From contig CM066289.1 in assembly GCA_033816765.1 (NCBI GenBank), positions 3,472,001 through 3,536,000 on the forward strand: a stretch of 64,000 nt of DNA, in the 5' to 3' direction. The stretch comes from Nothopassalora personata (lineage: Eukaryota; Ascomycota; Dothideomycetes; Mycosphaerellales; Mycosphaerellaceae). The notes below the pieces were generated by a model that did no database searches, was not told the origin of the DNA, and worked only from the letters and a program-made list of their open reading frames with translations. Below are positions 51,276 to 63,600 of this stretch, piece by piece. Position 1 is the stretch's first letter. The number at the start of each line of letters is the position of its first letter. The position numbers and the translations under genes were made by a program.

Positions 51276-54200
51276 ACTACCGAGATACCCGGTAGTACCG
51301 GTGCTTTACCGCACGCTACTATCGTTCTTAAGAGTCATAACTAATAGGACAAGTTTAACCGTTAGTTAGAGCTCTACGCTAAGTCTCTAAACATCTAGAA
51401 GTATGTAGATCCGAACGACACTACCGCCGAGCTAATAGAGCCGGTGTACTTAACGTTCGAGCAAATCTAATTAGGATATACTACTAAAGACGCTACGGCT
51501 AAAGATAAGGAGCTTATTAAGCTCCGCCAGTTAGACACCGACCGTAGGTAGCGGATGTATAACATCTTTACGTCCGTAAGGTCTAAATTAGTCACCTACC
51601 TAATTAGGACTACTATAGAGCTAGGCTAGGAGCTAATGTATAGTAAACGTACCCTTAGAGGTAAGGTCTAGGCTCTAAAGGATTAGTACGGACTAAACGA
51701 CATACTACGTAAGCGATAGCTTACACTAGAGCTAAATAGGCTTTAGAAGAGCTAGGCCCGAAGGGTCGACGACTAGTGTTTAGACTAGCTAGTGCTATAG
51801 ACTAAGATGCTAGATTACAACTATGCCGAGTACAGAGACCTACTACGACACTTCCTACTTGCGATATAGTAGAAAACTCCTACTCATAGAGTATTACTAT
51901 ATAACGAGTAGAAGCGTAATAAGCTCTCGCTTAGTAAGCTTACCGAGCGATACCTCGAATAGATACGCGACACTACCCTAGTTACTACGAACGGTCGATT
52001 AGTCTTCGTAACCTTTATAGGCGAACCCTTAGTAGAGAACGAGCCTCTACTACTAGCGCCTACAGTAGGTACAGTCGGTAGGAACGACAATAATAATAAC
52101 GACCGTCGTCGTAGCCGCGGCGACAAGAGTCGTAACCGCAGTAACGGTGTAAACAAAGGAAAGAGTAGTAATAATAACGATAGGCTAAGCGGCTGCTAGA
52201 ACATTACCGGCGAGCCTAAGGAGAGTTATTATAAGAACCTCTATTTATGCAATATAGTTAACCCTAAGAAGCGCCTATTAAAGGATTAGCGCTCTAAGTA
52301 GTAGAAGAAGTACTAGAAGCACTTTATCAATTACTACTTAGGCGATAATAGTAAACGCTTACTAGGCGTATTGAACCGTAATAGGCGTACGGATAAGGAA
52401 CGAGATAAGGCAATTGCTAAGGGCAAGGTAGCACCGTACGGCTTCACTAGTCTCACTGTCCTTTCGAGCTCGATAAGCTAATTAAGCTTTAACTTTAGGG
52501 ATTGCTAGGTATACGATAACTGCTCGGACACCTATGTTATTAATTACTATAACTAGTAGGGCGTAGAATTCATTATAGAGCGCCTAACTACCTTATTAAT
52601 CTAAGCTGGAACTACGACATTCCCTATTGCCGCATTAGGCAAGGTTCGCATAAAGATAGAGGGGATACCATTCACCCTATTAGATGTAGCCTATTACCTA
52701 GGCTTTTATATAAACGTTATCTCCTACTTACGTATAGAGACGGCTAGACTTTAGTAGCACGGACGTACCAATTCAGTCTATTACAATAACAAGAAATTGA
52801 TAGACCTATACCGCCCTACTAGCACAATCCCCTTCTTTAAGGTGGTTATACCGCCTTAGTTAGAGATAGTCTATAAATGGCTATCGAGTAATAATAGGAG
52901 CATCCTACTAAAGATTACTAAGAAGCACCGTACAGCGCACTTCATTAGCACAATTAGTAAGGGTAATACTATCTAAACACTACCTATTTAGGACTCTAAC
53001 GGCGACCGTACCGTTATGGTAGTAATAAACAGTATAGGGGGTACTAAAGGTGCAGTAACGTCTAGTAGGACCCCTATTAAACACCGCAAGCTCTTAGGCC
53101 GCTAGTGGCACTAAATCTTCGGCTATATTAGCGCTAAACGCATTAACTAGCTTCCGTTTAGAGTTGAGGGGGTAGTTATTAACCCTAATGCACCTAAAGT
53201 ACCCCTTACTGCATATTATAGAGTATGTAGCCTAGCTAAGGCATATAAAGTGTTTAACAGGACTAAGCTAATTAGGGTAATAACTCCCTATAGGCACGTA
53301 GCTATAGATTTAGCTAAGTTCACACTAGTATATAATAGTGATCGTTACCTAGTTCATTTCTACGATTTAGATACCTACGGGCACTTTCAATTTACTATTA
53401 AGAATAGGGACTAACCATTAGTATTGGCTTGCTTCAATAGCCTACTTAGCTTCATCAATTTTATTAGGCGTAGGTTTATTTACTTCTATAGCGATAATGA
53501 AGTAGCTATTAGTATAGCCTTCCGCTTAACCATTAATAACAATTAAATTGAGTGGCATAACACTGCTAATTACGCGTCTAACTAGGACCTAGTAGAACGA
53601 GCGGGCGGCGTCATTATTACGATGTCTCGCACAATCCGCATTTATGCTCGCCTACCTAAAAAGCTCTAGAATGAATGCATAGTAGCTGCCGTCTACATTC
53701 TCTAGCGGTCACTAATCTAATTAAAAGGCTAGAAGACTCCCTTCGAATTAGCAACAGGCAGGGTACTAAATGTAGGCTATATAGTAGTGTACGGCTACCT
53801 AGCCTACGTGTACATTTATAGCACTACTTAACTAGGTAAGACTAAGAAGCTTAAAGAACGAGCACTTATCGGATACCTTATGGGCTACGACTCTACTAAC
53901 ATCTATAGGGTGTAGGACCTATCGAAAGATAGGGTTATACGGGTAAAGGACGTCCTCTTTAATAAGACTACGCTCTACGACTTATTAATTCTTACTGCTA
54001 GTTACTTAACCCCTATTAAGAACATCGTAATAGTAGAACCGGCTAAAGAGCCTAAACAGTACTACGACCTATATGTGGCTCACTATAAGTAGGACACAGC
54101 ATAGGCCGAGGGGGTGGAAGAATAGGCTTAATAGTAGCCGCTCTATTAAAACCCTCGTTAACACGCCTATTAACAATTACTACTTAGGCATGAACTACAC

Positions 54201-56510
54201 TAGCTACAATACCGAGCGCTAGCAACATTTAACTAACCTAAAGGTAACAGCAGTTTCTAGCTACTTAATTAGCCGTTATTACATAACGCTACAACCCCTA
54301 TACTTTTACGAGACTAGGTTGAATCCGGGGTCGAACTATCGACTAATGAGAGCATAGAGAACTCCGACTATAACAATAGCTATTAAAACAACGCGGTCAA
54401 TAGTAACGCGTCTTAATAGTACATTAACGACTTTAAGTAGCAATTAATAGATGTACTTATAGAGGAAGACCGTAAGGAGATTATAGTAGACATAGATGCT
54501 TCGACGACTCTAGACGTCGCTACCGCTCCTCCTTTAGCAATCCCCTTCGAAGAACTTAGTTAAATGAATAAGTTTTCCCCTAATTCTAACTACACCCTTA
54601 CCGACACTAGGAAGAGGCTCCGAACCGCCTACTTCTACTATACTCTACACAATATTATGGTCGCTAACGTTGTTATTAGCTAGATAGCGGGCATCCGCCC
54701 GAGACCTCGTTACCTAGGACGTAAGCACTACGATGTCGTACGAATACGCCGATTCTCCCCTACACGCACTGTTAATACTATTACGTCGATACACCGCGAT
54801 AACCTTCCGCCCGAACCTCTAAACTACCGAGCCGCTATAAAGCACCGCTTCGCCTAATAATAGCGTGAAGCTATAGCTAAAGAGTTTACTAAAGCAGTCT
54901 TAACCGGTACGTTTAGATAGACTACATAGTAAGAGAAGGATTATAATGCTTAGTAAGAGGACGGACTTTAGCTACTATTGCCGCTAAAGTAGGTGTATAA
55001 GTACAAGTTGGATAAGTATAGTATGCTAAAGAGCTTTAAGGCCCGGCTATGCGTAAGAGGCGATCTATAGGGTACACACTTAGATATATACGCCGCTACA
55101 TTACTAGTAAGCATGTTTCGCCTCTACTGTACTATAGCCGCGAGCTTCGACCTAGAAGCTAAATAGTTTAATGTTGTTAACGCCTTCTTAAACTTAGACC
55201 TACTATACACTATGTATCTATAGCCGCCTCCTAGAATCGATCGCCCTACCGATAGACACGCTCTTAAACTAGTTAAGGCCCTCTACGGACTAAAGGAGTC
55301 CCCTTTGTTATAGTACAACTCCCTTACCGAGACGCTAGCCTCCCTTAGAATAGTTCCTCTCTCGGACTCCGAATGTATCTACTATAATAATAAGGTTATA
55401 TTCTTCTTTTATGTAAACGACCTAGTTATGCTATATTACCGTAAGCATAAGGACCATGCACTTAGTATTAAGAAGCGTCTACTTACTAAGTACGAGATGT
55501 ACGAGCTTAGAGATCTTACCTAGTTTCTAGGAATTAAGGTAACACGAGATCGGTAGAAGAGACTACTATAGCTCTTATAGGAGGACTACATCGAGAAGCT
55601 CGCTACTAAGTTTAGCATATCTACTAGCGTACGTAAGACAAATGTGCTAGTAGATTAACACCTTAACTAGACGGTACCTAAAGGCTATGTTATAGAAGCT
55701 ATTAAGATCCTTACTTACTAATAACGTATTAGATCCCTTAACTTCGTAGTAACATATACACGCCCGGACATTGCCTTTTCCCTATGAATGCTTTCGTAGT
55801 ATCTAACTAAGCTAATAGACACGCATCTAAAGCTTATAGACTAGTGCCTACGCTACCTCCTAGAGACTAAGAACCTCTACCTTGTGTATAGCGCTAGTAA
55901 GCACATTACTAGCCTATATAGTTAACCTAAACATCTCGGTAAGAACTATAAGTTCTTCGGTGCATTAGATGCCTCCTACGGTATAAACGTCGATAGGACT
56001 AGCTCTAGCGGATAGATCTTTATACTCTTCGGCGGACTAGTCGACTATAAAGCATCTAAGTAGATTACTGTTACTAAGTCCTTAACCGAAGCCGAACTCC
56101 TTAGCCTATTATAAGCGGCATTAGAGCTAATCTAGTAGAAACGCATCTTCGCCGAGATCTATCTCGAGTTTAACTAGTATACACACCTATACTGTAATAA
56201 CACCTAGACCATTCGACTTGTTAACTAGTAAGGGCAAAAGCTTAATACTAAGCTACGCTATATTAACATCTACTACTACTAGCTCCGCTAGAGAAACTAG
56301 CGAGGAGATATCGAGATTCGGTATCTTAATACTAACGACATGCCTATAGATAGGCTCACTAAGCTACTACTACTACAAAAGCATAGGCACTTCGTAGAGC
56401 TGCTTAATATAGCTAAGGAAGGCGTAGACCTACGCTCCTTAGCGCCTACTATAGATGCTAATACTAGCCGTATTACCTTAGGGGGTAATAATAACGCCTA
56501 AGAAGCGTAG
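51276..56510 (+). pseudogene. Copia-2 gag-pol, RIP-degraded
   Basis: Plus strand: gag about 51,300-52,490 with an Asn/Arg-rich stretch near 52,090-52,180; protease (YDNCSDTYVIN) near 52,513; pre-integrase segment near 53,090; integrase core with Asp in VAIDLAKF (53,305), Asp in FYSDNEV (53,490) and Glu in DLVERAGGVI (53,600); RT with LVKALYGLKESP near 55,275 and FFYVNDLVM near 55,410 (ancestral YVDD); RNase H near 55,960; the end near 56,500 resembles the end of the un-RIPed Copia frame. Useful as reference for the deletion in that frame. Confidence 0.92.
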
Positions 56511-57837
56511 GCCTACTACTATACTAGTAGTAGCTCTTCTCGACAGTTACTAGCACTAGGCTTTAACTATAGGACTCTTCTCCTCGGCGCATCGCAGTAG
56601 CGATGTAGAACGACATAGTAATTAGCCACTACTAAGCGCGACTTCCCTTTTATCCTTCTATGCTATATTAGGAAGGAACTAGTAGTAGGACTACATAAAA
56701 ACACCTCTTTAGGTCTAAACCCTTCCTCTTTCCTTAACTAACCAACATGGACCGGTAGAGGTTATATAGTATGTTCGGTACTACTATCTCCTCTACCGGC
56801 TCCGTACTACCGCCTAGCGCCGCTAGCGCCGCTACCGCTAGAGTAAGCGTCTACTATTTACCGGCGCTACCCTAGCACTACTATTACTAGTAGGTGTTTC
56901 TCGGACTCCTATTAGTCTATAGCAAAAGGACCGGAAACACCCCTATTACTAGTAGCGGTGTAGCGTATGCGTACTAGTAACGGCGTAGCTAATCACGAGC
57001 GCTAAAACACTATCAACTTCCCTACTGCTAGTAGCATTAGTATTACTATTACTACCTCCGTTACTATATTATAACGAACGCTATAACATCATCGTTAATC
57101 CCTCTATTATCGTCCTTACCTTACTTAGAGATAACATCTCTACCCGCTAGGCATGTAGTTCCTGTAGCACTACCGTCGATAGGATTACCCTTGCCCTAAG
57201 TAGAAAGATAAGGCCTTTACAAGCTGTGAAGACCTTTCATTAGGTAAAAGAGTTCCTACTAGGACGTAGCTAAATAGTAATCTCTACCTAAGGCAGGAAG
57301 CGGAGTTCTCTAAGACCGTAACCGAAGTCATATATACGTAGTTATTAGATAGTAGCAAGGCACCCCAATTGCCGAAGCAACAGCGTACTATAACACCTAG
57401 GATTTTAATTAAGAATGGAGCGGACATTAAAGCGGACGATAGGCTAAGTAATAAATTCAGTAGATATAATAACCCCTAGGACTCGAACCTACAACCTTAC
57501 ATGTCCGTTAAAATATAGGGAGATAGCACGCCTTACCGTTTAGTGCTATAAGAACAGCTTAGCCACCCTACCGGACAAGAATTACATCGCTTAGAACCTA
57601 TTATATAGGTTAACTGCAGTGTGAGGGACTTAGTAAGATTATAAATAGGGATGTAAGGCTAGGACAATAGCCTTACCTAAAACGCTGACTTAGCGACTTA
57701 CTGTGTAGCTTACAATAGAGCTCTAATAAGCGTATAGTAACGACGCCTTACGTTACGGGTAGGTAGGTAGGGTGATAGGTAATAGATGGGGTGTACGCGA
57801 TTACATACGATTAGCTTATTCATCTATAAGCCGCACG
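56511..57837. other. Copia-2 3' untranslated region
   Basis: About 1.3 kb without a long frame. Contains short repeated GCCGCTAGCGCCGCTA/CTACTAGTAG motifs near 56,815-56,960 and a tRNA-like block near 57,475-57,575. It ends in the polypurine tract at about 57,838-57,850. Confidence 0.6.
57475..57575 (-). ncRNA. tRNA-derived (SINE-like) block
   Basis: On the minus strand the exact B box GGTTCGAGTCC (57,489-57,479) lies in a T arm TAGG-TTCGAGT-CCTA, with an A-box-like GGTGGCTAAGCTG around 57,565. The spacing is longer than in a plain tRNA and the acceptor stem is not convincing. Probably a SINE or tRNA fragment carried in the 3' region. Confidence 0.45.
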
Positions 57838-57850
57838 AGCTAAGGGGGTG

Positions 57851-58056
57851 TGTTACGATCTAAGCGTGCACCGGCGCTATAGCCTAATTAAACCTAAGGT
57901 AGTAGCGGCTAAGAATTAGGTAACATTAATTAGTTACCTGTAGCCTTTTTATAAGCAGCCCTTTCAATTCTAGCTTAGATACATGCAATCTACTACCTAC
58001 TTTTAAAACACCTTTATGAGCCCATTTCATAACTTCTAACTACTTGTAACGTAATA
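57851..58056 (+). repeat. Copia-2 3' LTR
   Basis: 206 bp, TGTTACGATC (ancestral TGTCACG) to ACGTAATA; preceded by TAAGGGGGTG. Confidence 0.94.
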
Positions 58057-58061
58057 AGGTT

Positions 58062-58418
58062 CGTAGGTGTAGATACTAAGGCCTACTTAGTAGGGTAAAG
58101 AAAGAGCGGTATAGTCTCGGAGCTAGGACATAGGTCTATCTCTCCTAGTAGAGTTCTAAATAACTTACTTGAAGTCCTTCTTAATAGTATCTCGATGCAG
58201 TTCTGCCTATAGAGTGTCTTTAAGGTATTGGCTTATAGTAAGCCGTATAGAGTCCTTTTCTAGATTACCTATTACTTAGTATTAAACCAAGCTCCTTAAT
58301 AGGATAGATAGGGTAGACTTCTGCTTCCTAGATGTTTTCTACTATAATAGTAAGGGATACAAGTAACCTGTACTAATATAGGTTGCTCTTACTCCTACAT
58401 AAACTCGGGCTTATAACC
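58062..58418 (-). pseudogene. Copia-1 leader and gag start
   Basis: The part of Copia-1 beyond the Copia-2 insertion. Adjacent to the LTR, the minus strand reads GGTTATAAGCCC (58,418-58,407), a half-tRNA initiator-Met primer site with one RIP-type change, as in Copia-2. Confidence 0.7.
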
Positions 58419-58665
58419 TGTTAAGTTGAGACCTTATAGGATACGTAGTTAGCAGCGGAGTAGAGTAAGAGATTAATCTTTAACTAGCTAATAGCTATAG
58501 GGCATGCAGCAATATATTAGGAACCAATGTGTTAATTGTGTTAGATGTCTATCTAAGCTAAAGGGGAGAGAAGGTGTCTTCCGATAAGCTAAGTCATCGT
58601 AGATGCCTTAGGCTATTAGATCATAACCTAACTGTTAGCTCCCCCTAAGATGCTACATCTTAATA
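58419..58665 (-). repeat. Copia-1 5' LTR
   Basis: 247 bp, TGTTAAGTTGAGACC to CATCTTAATA; followed by TSD GCTTC. Confidence 0.93.
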
Positions 58666-59884
58666 GCTTCTATAACTATTTCGAGACTCGGATTCGATCT
58701 CGTAGTCGACTCTTCGTGTTATTATATTAAACTGTCGTAGTTAGTTCTTCGCATTAAATAGAATAACTACTATTTGCTACCTATAGTATCCTCCTCGTCC
58801 TTCTAAGGGGTCTAGGAGAGGCGTCGTGCTTCTATTACTAGCTCTCTCCCCTACTCTCCGAGTATAGTCGGTATCTCCTTAAGATCTAACGCTACTCTTA
58901 GATTTACTAGTTCGGGGTTGTATTATGTTAAACTGTTCGCGGCGTACTATATTCTTACCGCGGCAGTTCCTTACTAGGTAGCTAGGTTTACTACATCCGT
59001 AGTAAGTTCGTGTTTCTTTCGAACTCCGGGATGCTCTATTCCTATTGCTATTCCTAATCTTGCGATCTTTCTCGGTAACGTCGAGTTCTATTAGCTATAG
59101 TCCGTAGTACGGTTTGTCCCTAGGCTTATTATTATAATTGTCGTAGAAGCCTCTATTACGGTTGTTATAGCCTAGTGTATATCTAGCCTTTCCGGATACT
59201 TTAGAGTCGTATCGTCGTTCTATAGCTCTCTCGTAGAGCTTATCGTTAAGATCAATCGTAACTCTAACGAGGTCGCCTAAGCTATCGATCTTCCGACCGT
59301 CCCTTATTAACTCGTCCTTAATATGCTCCTTTAGTTCTCTTCGGTACATAACTTAAAGTACTTCGTCGTCCTAATCGGTAAGTTACGCGTATTCCTAGAA
59401 CTTAGTAGCATATTCGGTAGTAGATATCTTCTAGGTCAAATGCTAAATAACACGAACGGTAGTAGTAATCTTATTAGAGACACTAAAGACGCTCTTTATA
59501 GCATACTTAAGATAGTTATATAACCTAAAGATTCCGTCGGCATTGTCTTCTCCGTTACTGTCTAGGTATTTCCTAAGGAATAGTTTAACCTAATGCTATG
59601 CTCGTCCTCTTAAAAAGGTAGTAGTAAAGATAGGCTTAAGGTTCTTAGGCATAGAGTTAAATAAGAAGTACATGTCTATCTAAGAGACCTAAGTATCGAA
59701 CTTATCTCGGTTGCTATAGTAGTATTCTAGCTTACTAACCTTAAGGGTATCGTTGCCTATATAAGTAGCTAAGGCATTAATAGTATCGTTCGCGGTCTAA
59801 GGTCGTCGGGCTCTACTTGCTTTACTAGGGGCGAGTGTCCCCCGTTTACTCTATTGGTCTCCTATCGTAGAGGGCGTTTAAAGC
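58666..59884 (-). pseudogene. Second G1b interior, gag region
   Basis: Collinear with 41,530-42,742 and including the same 84-codon open piece (59,095-59,349). It differs from the first interior at a scatter of C/T and G/A sites. Confidence 0.88.
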
Positions 59885-60288
59885 TATTAGGTTTAGTATA
59901 ACCTAATAATATTACAAGTTAAGAAGACAAGCTTAATCGGGTTTGTTCTCGGGCCGATAAGAAGTTAAGGGAGAGTAATAAAGTAGTAGCTATCTTATCT
60001 GATAAAGACTAAGTAGTAGTAAGGTAGAGGTTAGGTTATAGTGTATTCTAAACAGTAATATTAAACAGTAAGTTAAACGCCTCGAAACCATAAGGGGTTC
60101 TTAGCGTTCTTAAATACAAAGGAGATTCGTAGATCTCGGTAATTAGTCTAATTATTCTAAGCATAAGTAGTCTAATTAGTCTAAGTATAAGCAGTCTAAT
60201 CGCCCTAAGTCTAAGCGCTTAGGTAGGATAAGTTACGTGTTCGTCTTATCGTTATAATTCTAGGGTCTATAGGAATTATTCCGTAACA
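59885..60288 (-). repeat. G1b 5' LTR (right end of array)
   Basis: 404 bp, TATTAGG (ancestral TGTTAGG) to CCGTAACA, followed by TSD TCCTT (60,289-60,293). Confidence 0.93.
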
Positions 60289-60366
60289 TCCTTCTTTAGT
60301 AGCTTATACATTAGTCGAGCGATAATAACGAACTAGGGGATCTATATCCGGAAGTATATATCACGT
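60289..60366 (-). pseudogene. X reverse transcriptase/RNase H fragment
   Basis: The minus strand reads FVIIARQMYKLLKKD (Q at the TAG) and, after removing the array and one TSD, joins KDAEFTW at 35,936, the usual RT-RNase H connection. This links both sides of the array to one X copy. Confidence 0.75.
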
Positions 60367-60576
60367 TGTGACGGCTGTCTGCGTAATTATTGGTGTATAG
60401 GCTCATATGAAAGGAGGTGACAAAAGCGAGTTGTGTATTGCATGTGTCTATGTAAAATTGAGATGTTTGAGAATTGAAGAGTTTGCCGGTGACTAATCAA
60501 AGTCACGTGAGTCTTGGCAACCGTTGACTCAGTCTTGTTTTGGGCTGCTGCCCAGGTGCACGCTTGGATCGTGACA
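60367..60576 (-). repeat. 3' LTR of the un-RIPed Copia
   Basis: Plus-strand ends TGTGACGG and GTGACA, which on the minus strand are TGTCAC and CCGTCACA. The left boundary is set by the TG/CA rule and the length of the related 206-bp LTR. Confidence 0.82.
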
Positions 60577-60590
60577 CACCCCCTCAGCTC
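60577..60590 (-). promoter_or_regulatory. Polypurine tract of the un-RIPed Copia
   Basis: The minus strand reads GAGCTGAGGGGGTG next to the LTR; the same site in Copia-2 is GAGCTAAGGGGGTG. Confidence 0.85.
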
Positions 60591-60652
60591 TTGCGCTGTA
60601 GGTGAATGAGCTGATTCGCATGTGATCGCGTGCACCCTTGTTGAGGACCATA

Positions 60653-63600
60653 TCACCCCCCAGGGTTGGTGTGGGAGGTGCTGGTGGAGGAAAATGAGGA
60701 GCGTGGGTCTACGCCTTCCTCAGCCATGTTAAGGAGCTTTACAAAGTGCTTGTGCTTTTGCGGTGGAAGCAGCTTAGTAAGCCCGTCTGCTGGCATGTCG
60801 TTGGTGTTGAGATACCTGATTTCGATATCTCCTCGCTGGTCTCGCTGTCGGAGCCAGTGGTGGTGGATGTCAACGTGGCGTAGCTTAGTGTCAAGCTTTT
60901 GCCCTTGTTGGTTGACGAGGCGGATGGTCTGCGTGTTATCGCAGTAAAGGTGGGTGCGTTGATTGAACTGAAGGTGTAATTCAGCAAAAACACGCTCCCA
61001 TTGTATGAGCTCTGAGGCGGCTTGTGATAGCCCTAGTAGCTCAGCCTCTGTTGAGGACTTGGTGACAGTGACCTGTTTGGATGCTTTGTAATCCACTGGT
61101 CCCCCAAACAACATGAAGATCCATCCGGTGGAGCTGGTCCTATCGGTGTTCATACCGTAGGAGGCGTCTGAGGCTCCAAAGAACTCATGGTTGTTGCCCA
61201 GGTGTTCTGGGTGACTGTGTAGGCCGGTGATGTGTTTACTGGCGCCATACACAAGGCAAAGGGTTTTGGTCTCCAGCAGATATCGCAAGCACTGATCAGC
61301 AAGCTTGAGATGTGTCTCAGTCGGCTTGGTCAGATATTGCGACAGCATGGACAAGGAAAAGGCGATGTCAGGCCGCGTGTGCGTGGCGGCGAAGTTGAGG
61401 GATCCTATGCGTTGTTGATACGCAAGGATCGCGATGGCGGTTGGTGTGTGGCCATTGGGGACTGTCCAGTCAAGGTGTTGATCCACTGGCACGGAGGTTT
61501 TGCGTGCGCTAGTGGATATGGTGAATTTGGCGGCTAGCTTCTCAATGTAGTCTTCTTGAGAGAGCCACAGCAGGCGCTTTTGCCGGTCTCGTGTCACTTT
61601 GATACCAAGGAACCAGGTGAGGTTGCCAAGCTCATGCATCTCATACTTGGCAAGCAGCTGCTGCTTGATGTTGGCAGCATGGGTCTTGTGCTTGCGGTGA
61701 TAGAGCATGACCAGGTCGTCCACATAGAAGAAGAACATGACCTTGTTATCATGGTAGATGCATGAGGAGTCCGAGAGGGGTTCCAGTCCGAGGGAGGCCA
61801 GCGTGTCGGTGAGGGAGTTGTACCACAGCAAAGGGGACTCCTTCAATCCATACAGGGCTTTGACCAATTTCAGTGCGTGTCCATCGGATGGCCTGTTGAT
61901 GCCTGGTGGCGGCTGGAGATACATGGTGTATGGCAAGTCCGAGTTCAAGAAGGCGTTGACCACATCGAATTGCTCGGCTTCTAGGTCGAAGCTCGCGGCC
62001 ATAGCACAGCAGAGGCGAAACATGCTTGCTGGCAGTGTGGCGGCGTATGTGTCCAAATGCGTGCCTTGCAGGTCTCCTCTTGCGCACAGCCGTGCCTTGA
62101 AGCTCTTGAGCATTCCATTCTCATCCAGTTTGTACTTGTACACCCACTTCAGCGGCAGTGATGGCTGAAGTCCCTCCTCTTGTTGAGCGTCATGATCCTT
62201 CTCTTTTTCTGTCACCCATTTGAACGTGCCTGTGGAGATTGCTTTGGTGAATTCTTTGGCCATGGCCTCAGTCCACTGTTGGGAGAAGCGGTGTTTCATG
62301 GCGGCTCGGTAGTTGGCAGGTTCTGGGGGAAGGTCATCGCGGTGCATAGAGGTGACGGCGGTGTTGACGCGTCGTGGTGGGCTCGAATCGCGTGTTCGAG
62401 GGATTTCGTGGTGATATGGGTAACGAGGTCTTGGGCGTATGCCCCTCATCTGGCTGATGACCACGTTAGCGACCATGATGTTGTGAAGAGAGTGATGGAA
62501 GTAGGCGGTGCGTTGCCTCTTGCCATAGGCCGTGGTGTTGCTGTTGTTGTTGTTGATGGACGAGTCCTCAGTGAAGAGCTCAGGCTCCAAAGGGAAGAGT
62601 GGTGTGGGCGCGTTGTTTGGCGCGTCTGGTGGTGTGAAGGTAAATGGGTACGGCTGGTGAGAGTGAGAGTGAGCGTCGTTGCCCGTGATCTCCTCACGAT
62701 CCTCGTCGGTGAGTGCGTCCATCATTTCCTGTTCAAGTGTGTTGTAGTAGTCAGTGTCTGCTTCTGTTTCTGACTGTGTGTCTTTGTCTTGTGTCTCTGA
62801 AATGTTGTCAGAGTTCTCTGGCTTCTCATTGGCCGGTGAGATTGTTGCTGATTTGGCCTGGTCTTGAGGACCAGCCGCTGCTGCGGCACCATTTGCTGAT
62901 GGCCAATCAGATGGCTGGAAACTGCTGTCACTTTTGAGGCTGCTGCTGTTCCCTTTGCCACGTCGGTTGAATTTTACCCCTTGGTGTTCAGGCCAGTGTG
63001 GCTCTTGTCCAAGGAGGTATTGGTGTTTTCGAGGGTGATGGGCCTGTTGATCCACCCCCTCGGCCTGTGCTGTGTCTTGCTCGTGGTGAGCGACATACAG
63101 GTCGTAGTATTGTTCAGGCTCTTCAGCCGGTTCTGCTGTTGCTATGTTTTCAATGGGAGTGGTGTAGCCGGCGGTCAATACAGATGGGTCGTAGAACGTG
63201 GTCTCATCGAAGAGTACGTCCTTCACCCGCATAACCCGGTCCTTGCTTGGGTCCCACACCCTGTCAGGCTGCATTGCTGTTTGGTTGTTGATATCACCCC
63301 TGCCAATGGTGCTGATGAAGTGTGCATTGCGCACCTTCTCAGTCACCTTAGGCAGTACCAGGCCATCGGTTGTGGGCCACTGGTAGACAATGGGTGATTG
63401 TGGTGGTGTTACCACCTTGAAGAAGGGAATTGTACCTGTAGGTCTGTGCAGGTCCAATAACTTGGTGTCGTTGTGCCACATGGTATTGGTGCGGCCGTGC
63501 CACCAGAGCCCGGCTGCTTCCATACGGGTATGGGAGATGACATTCACATGAAAACCTGGGCAGTAGGCTACATCCAACAAAGTGAATGGATAGCCCCCAA

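Larger units (their letters stand above)
48466..58056 (+). mobile_element. Copia-2 (Ty1/copia), interrupted by G2
   Basis: 206-bp LTRs at 48,466-48,671 and 57,851-58,056, TSD AGGTT at 48,461-48,465 and 58,057-58,061. About 7.2 kb without G2. The polypurine tract TAAGGGGGTG precedes the 3' LTR. Sequence and LTR are clearly related to the un-RIPed Copia at 60,367-64,000. Heavily RIPed. Confidence 0.95.
43462..58665 (-). mobile_element. Copia-1 (Ty1/copia), interrupted by Copia-2
   Basis: 247-bp LTRs at 43,462-43,708 and 58,419-58,665, TSD GCTTC at 43,457-43,461 and 58,666-58,670. Without Copia-2 it is about 5.6 kb. The minus-strand order LTR, primer site, gag, integrase, RT, RNase H, LTR is normal for copia. 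The composition is unusual: CpG is almost absent while CpA/TpG is partly kept, the opposite of its neighbours. Confidence 0.93.
35937..60288 (-). mobile_element. Three-LTR tandem array of a G1-type Gypsy (G1b)
   Basis: LTRs of 404 bp at 35,937-36,340, 42,743-43,146 and 59,885-60,288. The TSD TCCTT is found only at the outer limits (35,932-35,936 and 60,289-60,293). The first interior (36,341-42,742) is full length. The second interior (59,884-58,666 plus 43,461-43,147) keeps only the gag region and then joins directly to the middle LTR. Copia-1 lies inside the second interior. The outer TSD shows the array behaves as one insertion. Confidence 0.88.
29697..60366 (-). mobile_element. Gypsy family X copy forming the outer shell of the right half
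   Basis: Minus strand. The pieces line up once insertions are removed: LTR (29,697-30,004), polypurine tract (30,005-30,016), integrase to RNase H (33,844-35,936), and a further RNase H/RT piece (60,294-60,366). They are split by element B, by the tandem G1-type array (TSD TCCTT) and by the un-RIPed Copia. The rest of X lies beyond the window. Confidence 0.82.

Noticed and set aside
62180..62773. A 197-codon plus-strand frame opposite the Copia polyprotein, and similar shadows at 61,232 and 62,981
   Set aside because: Antisense shadows of a real coding frame, with no domain or start context.
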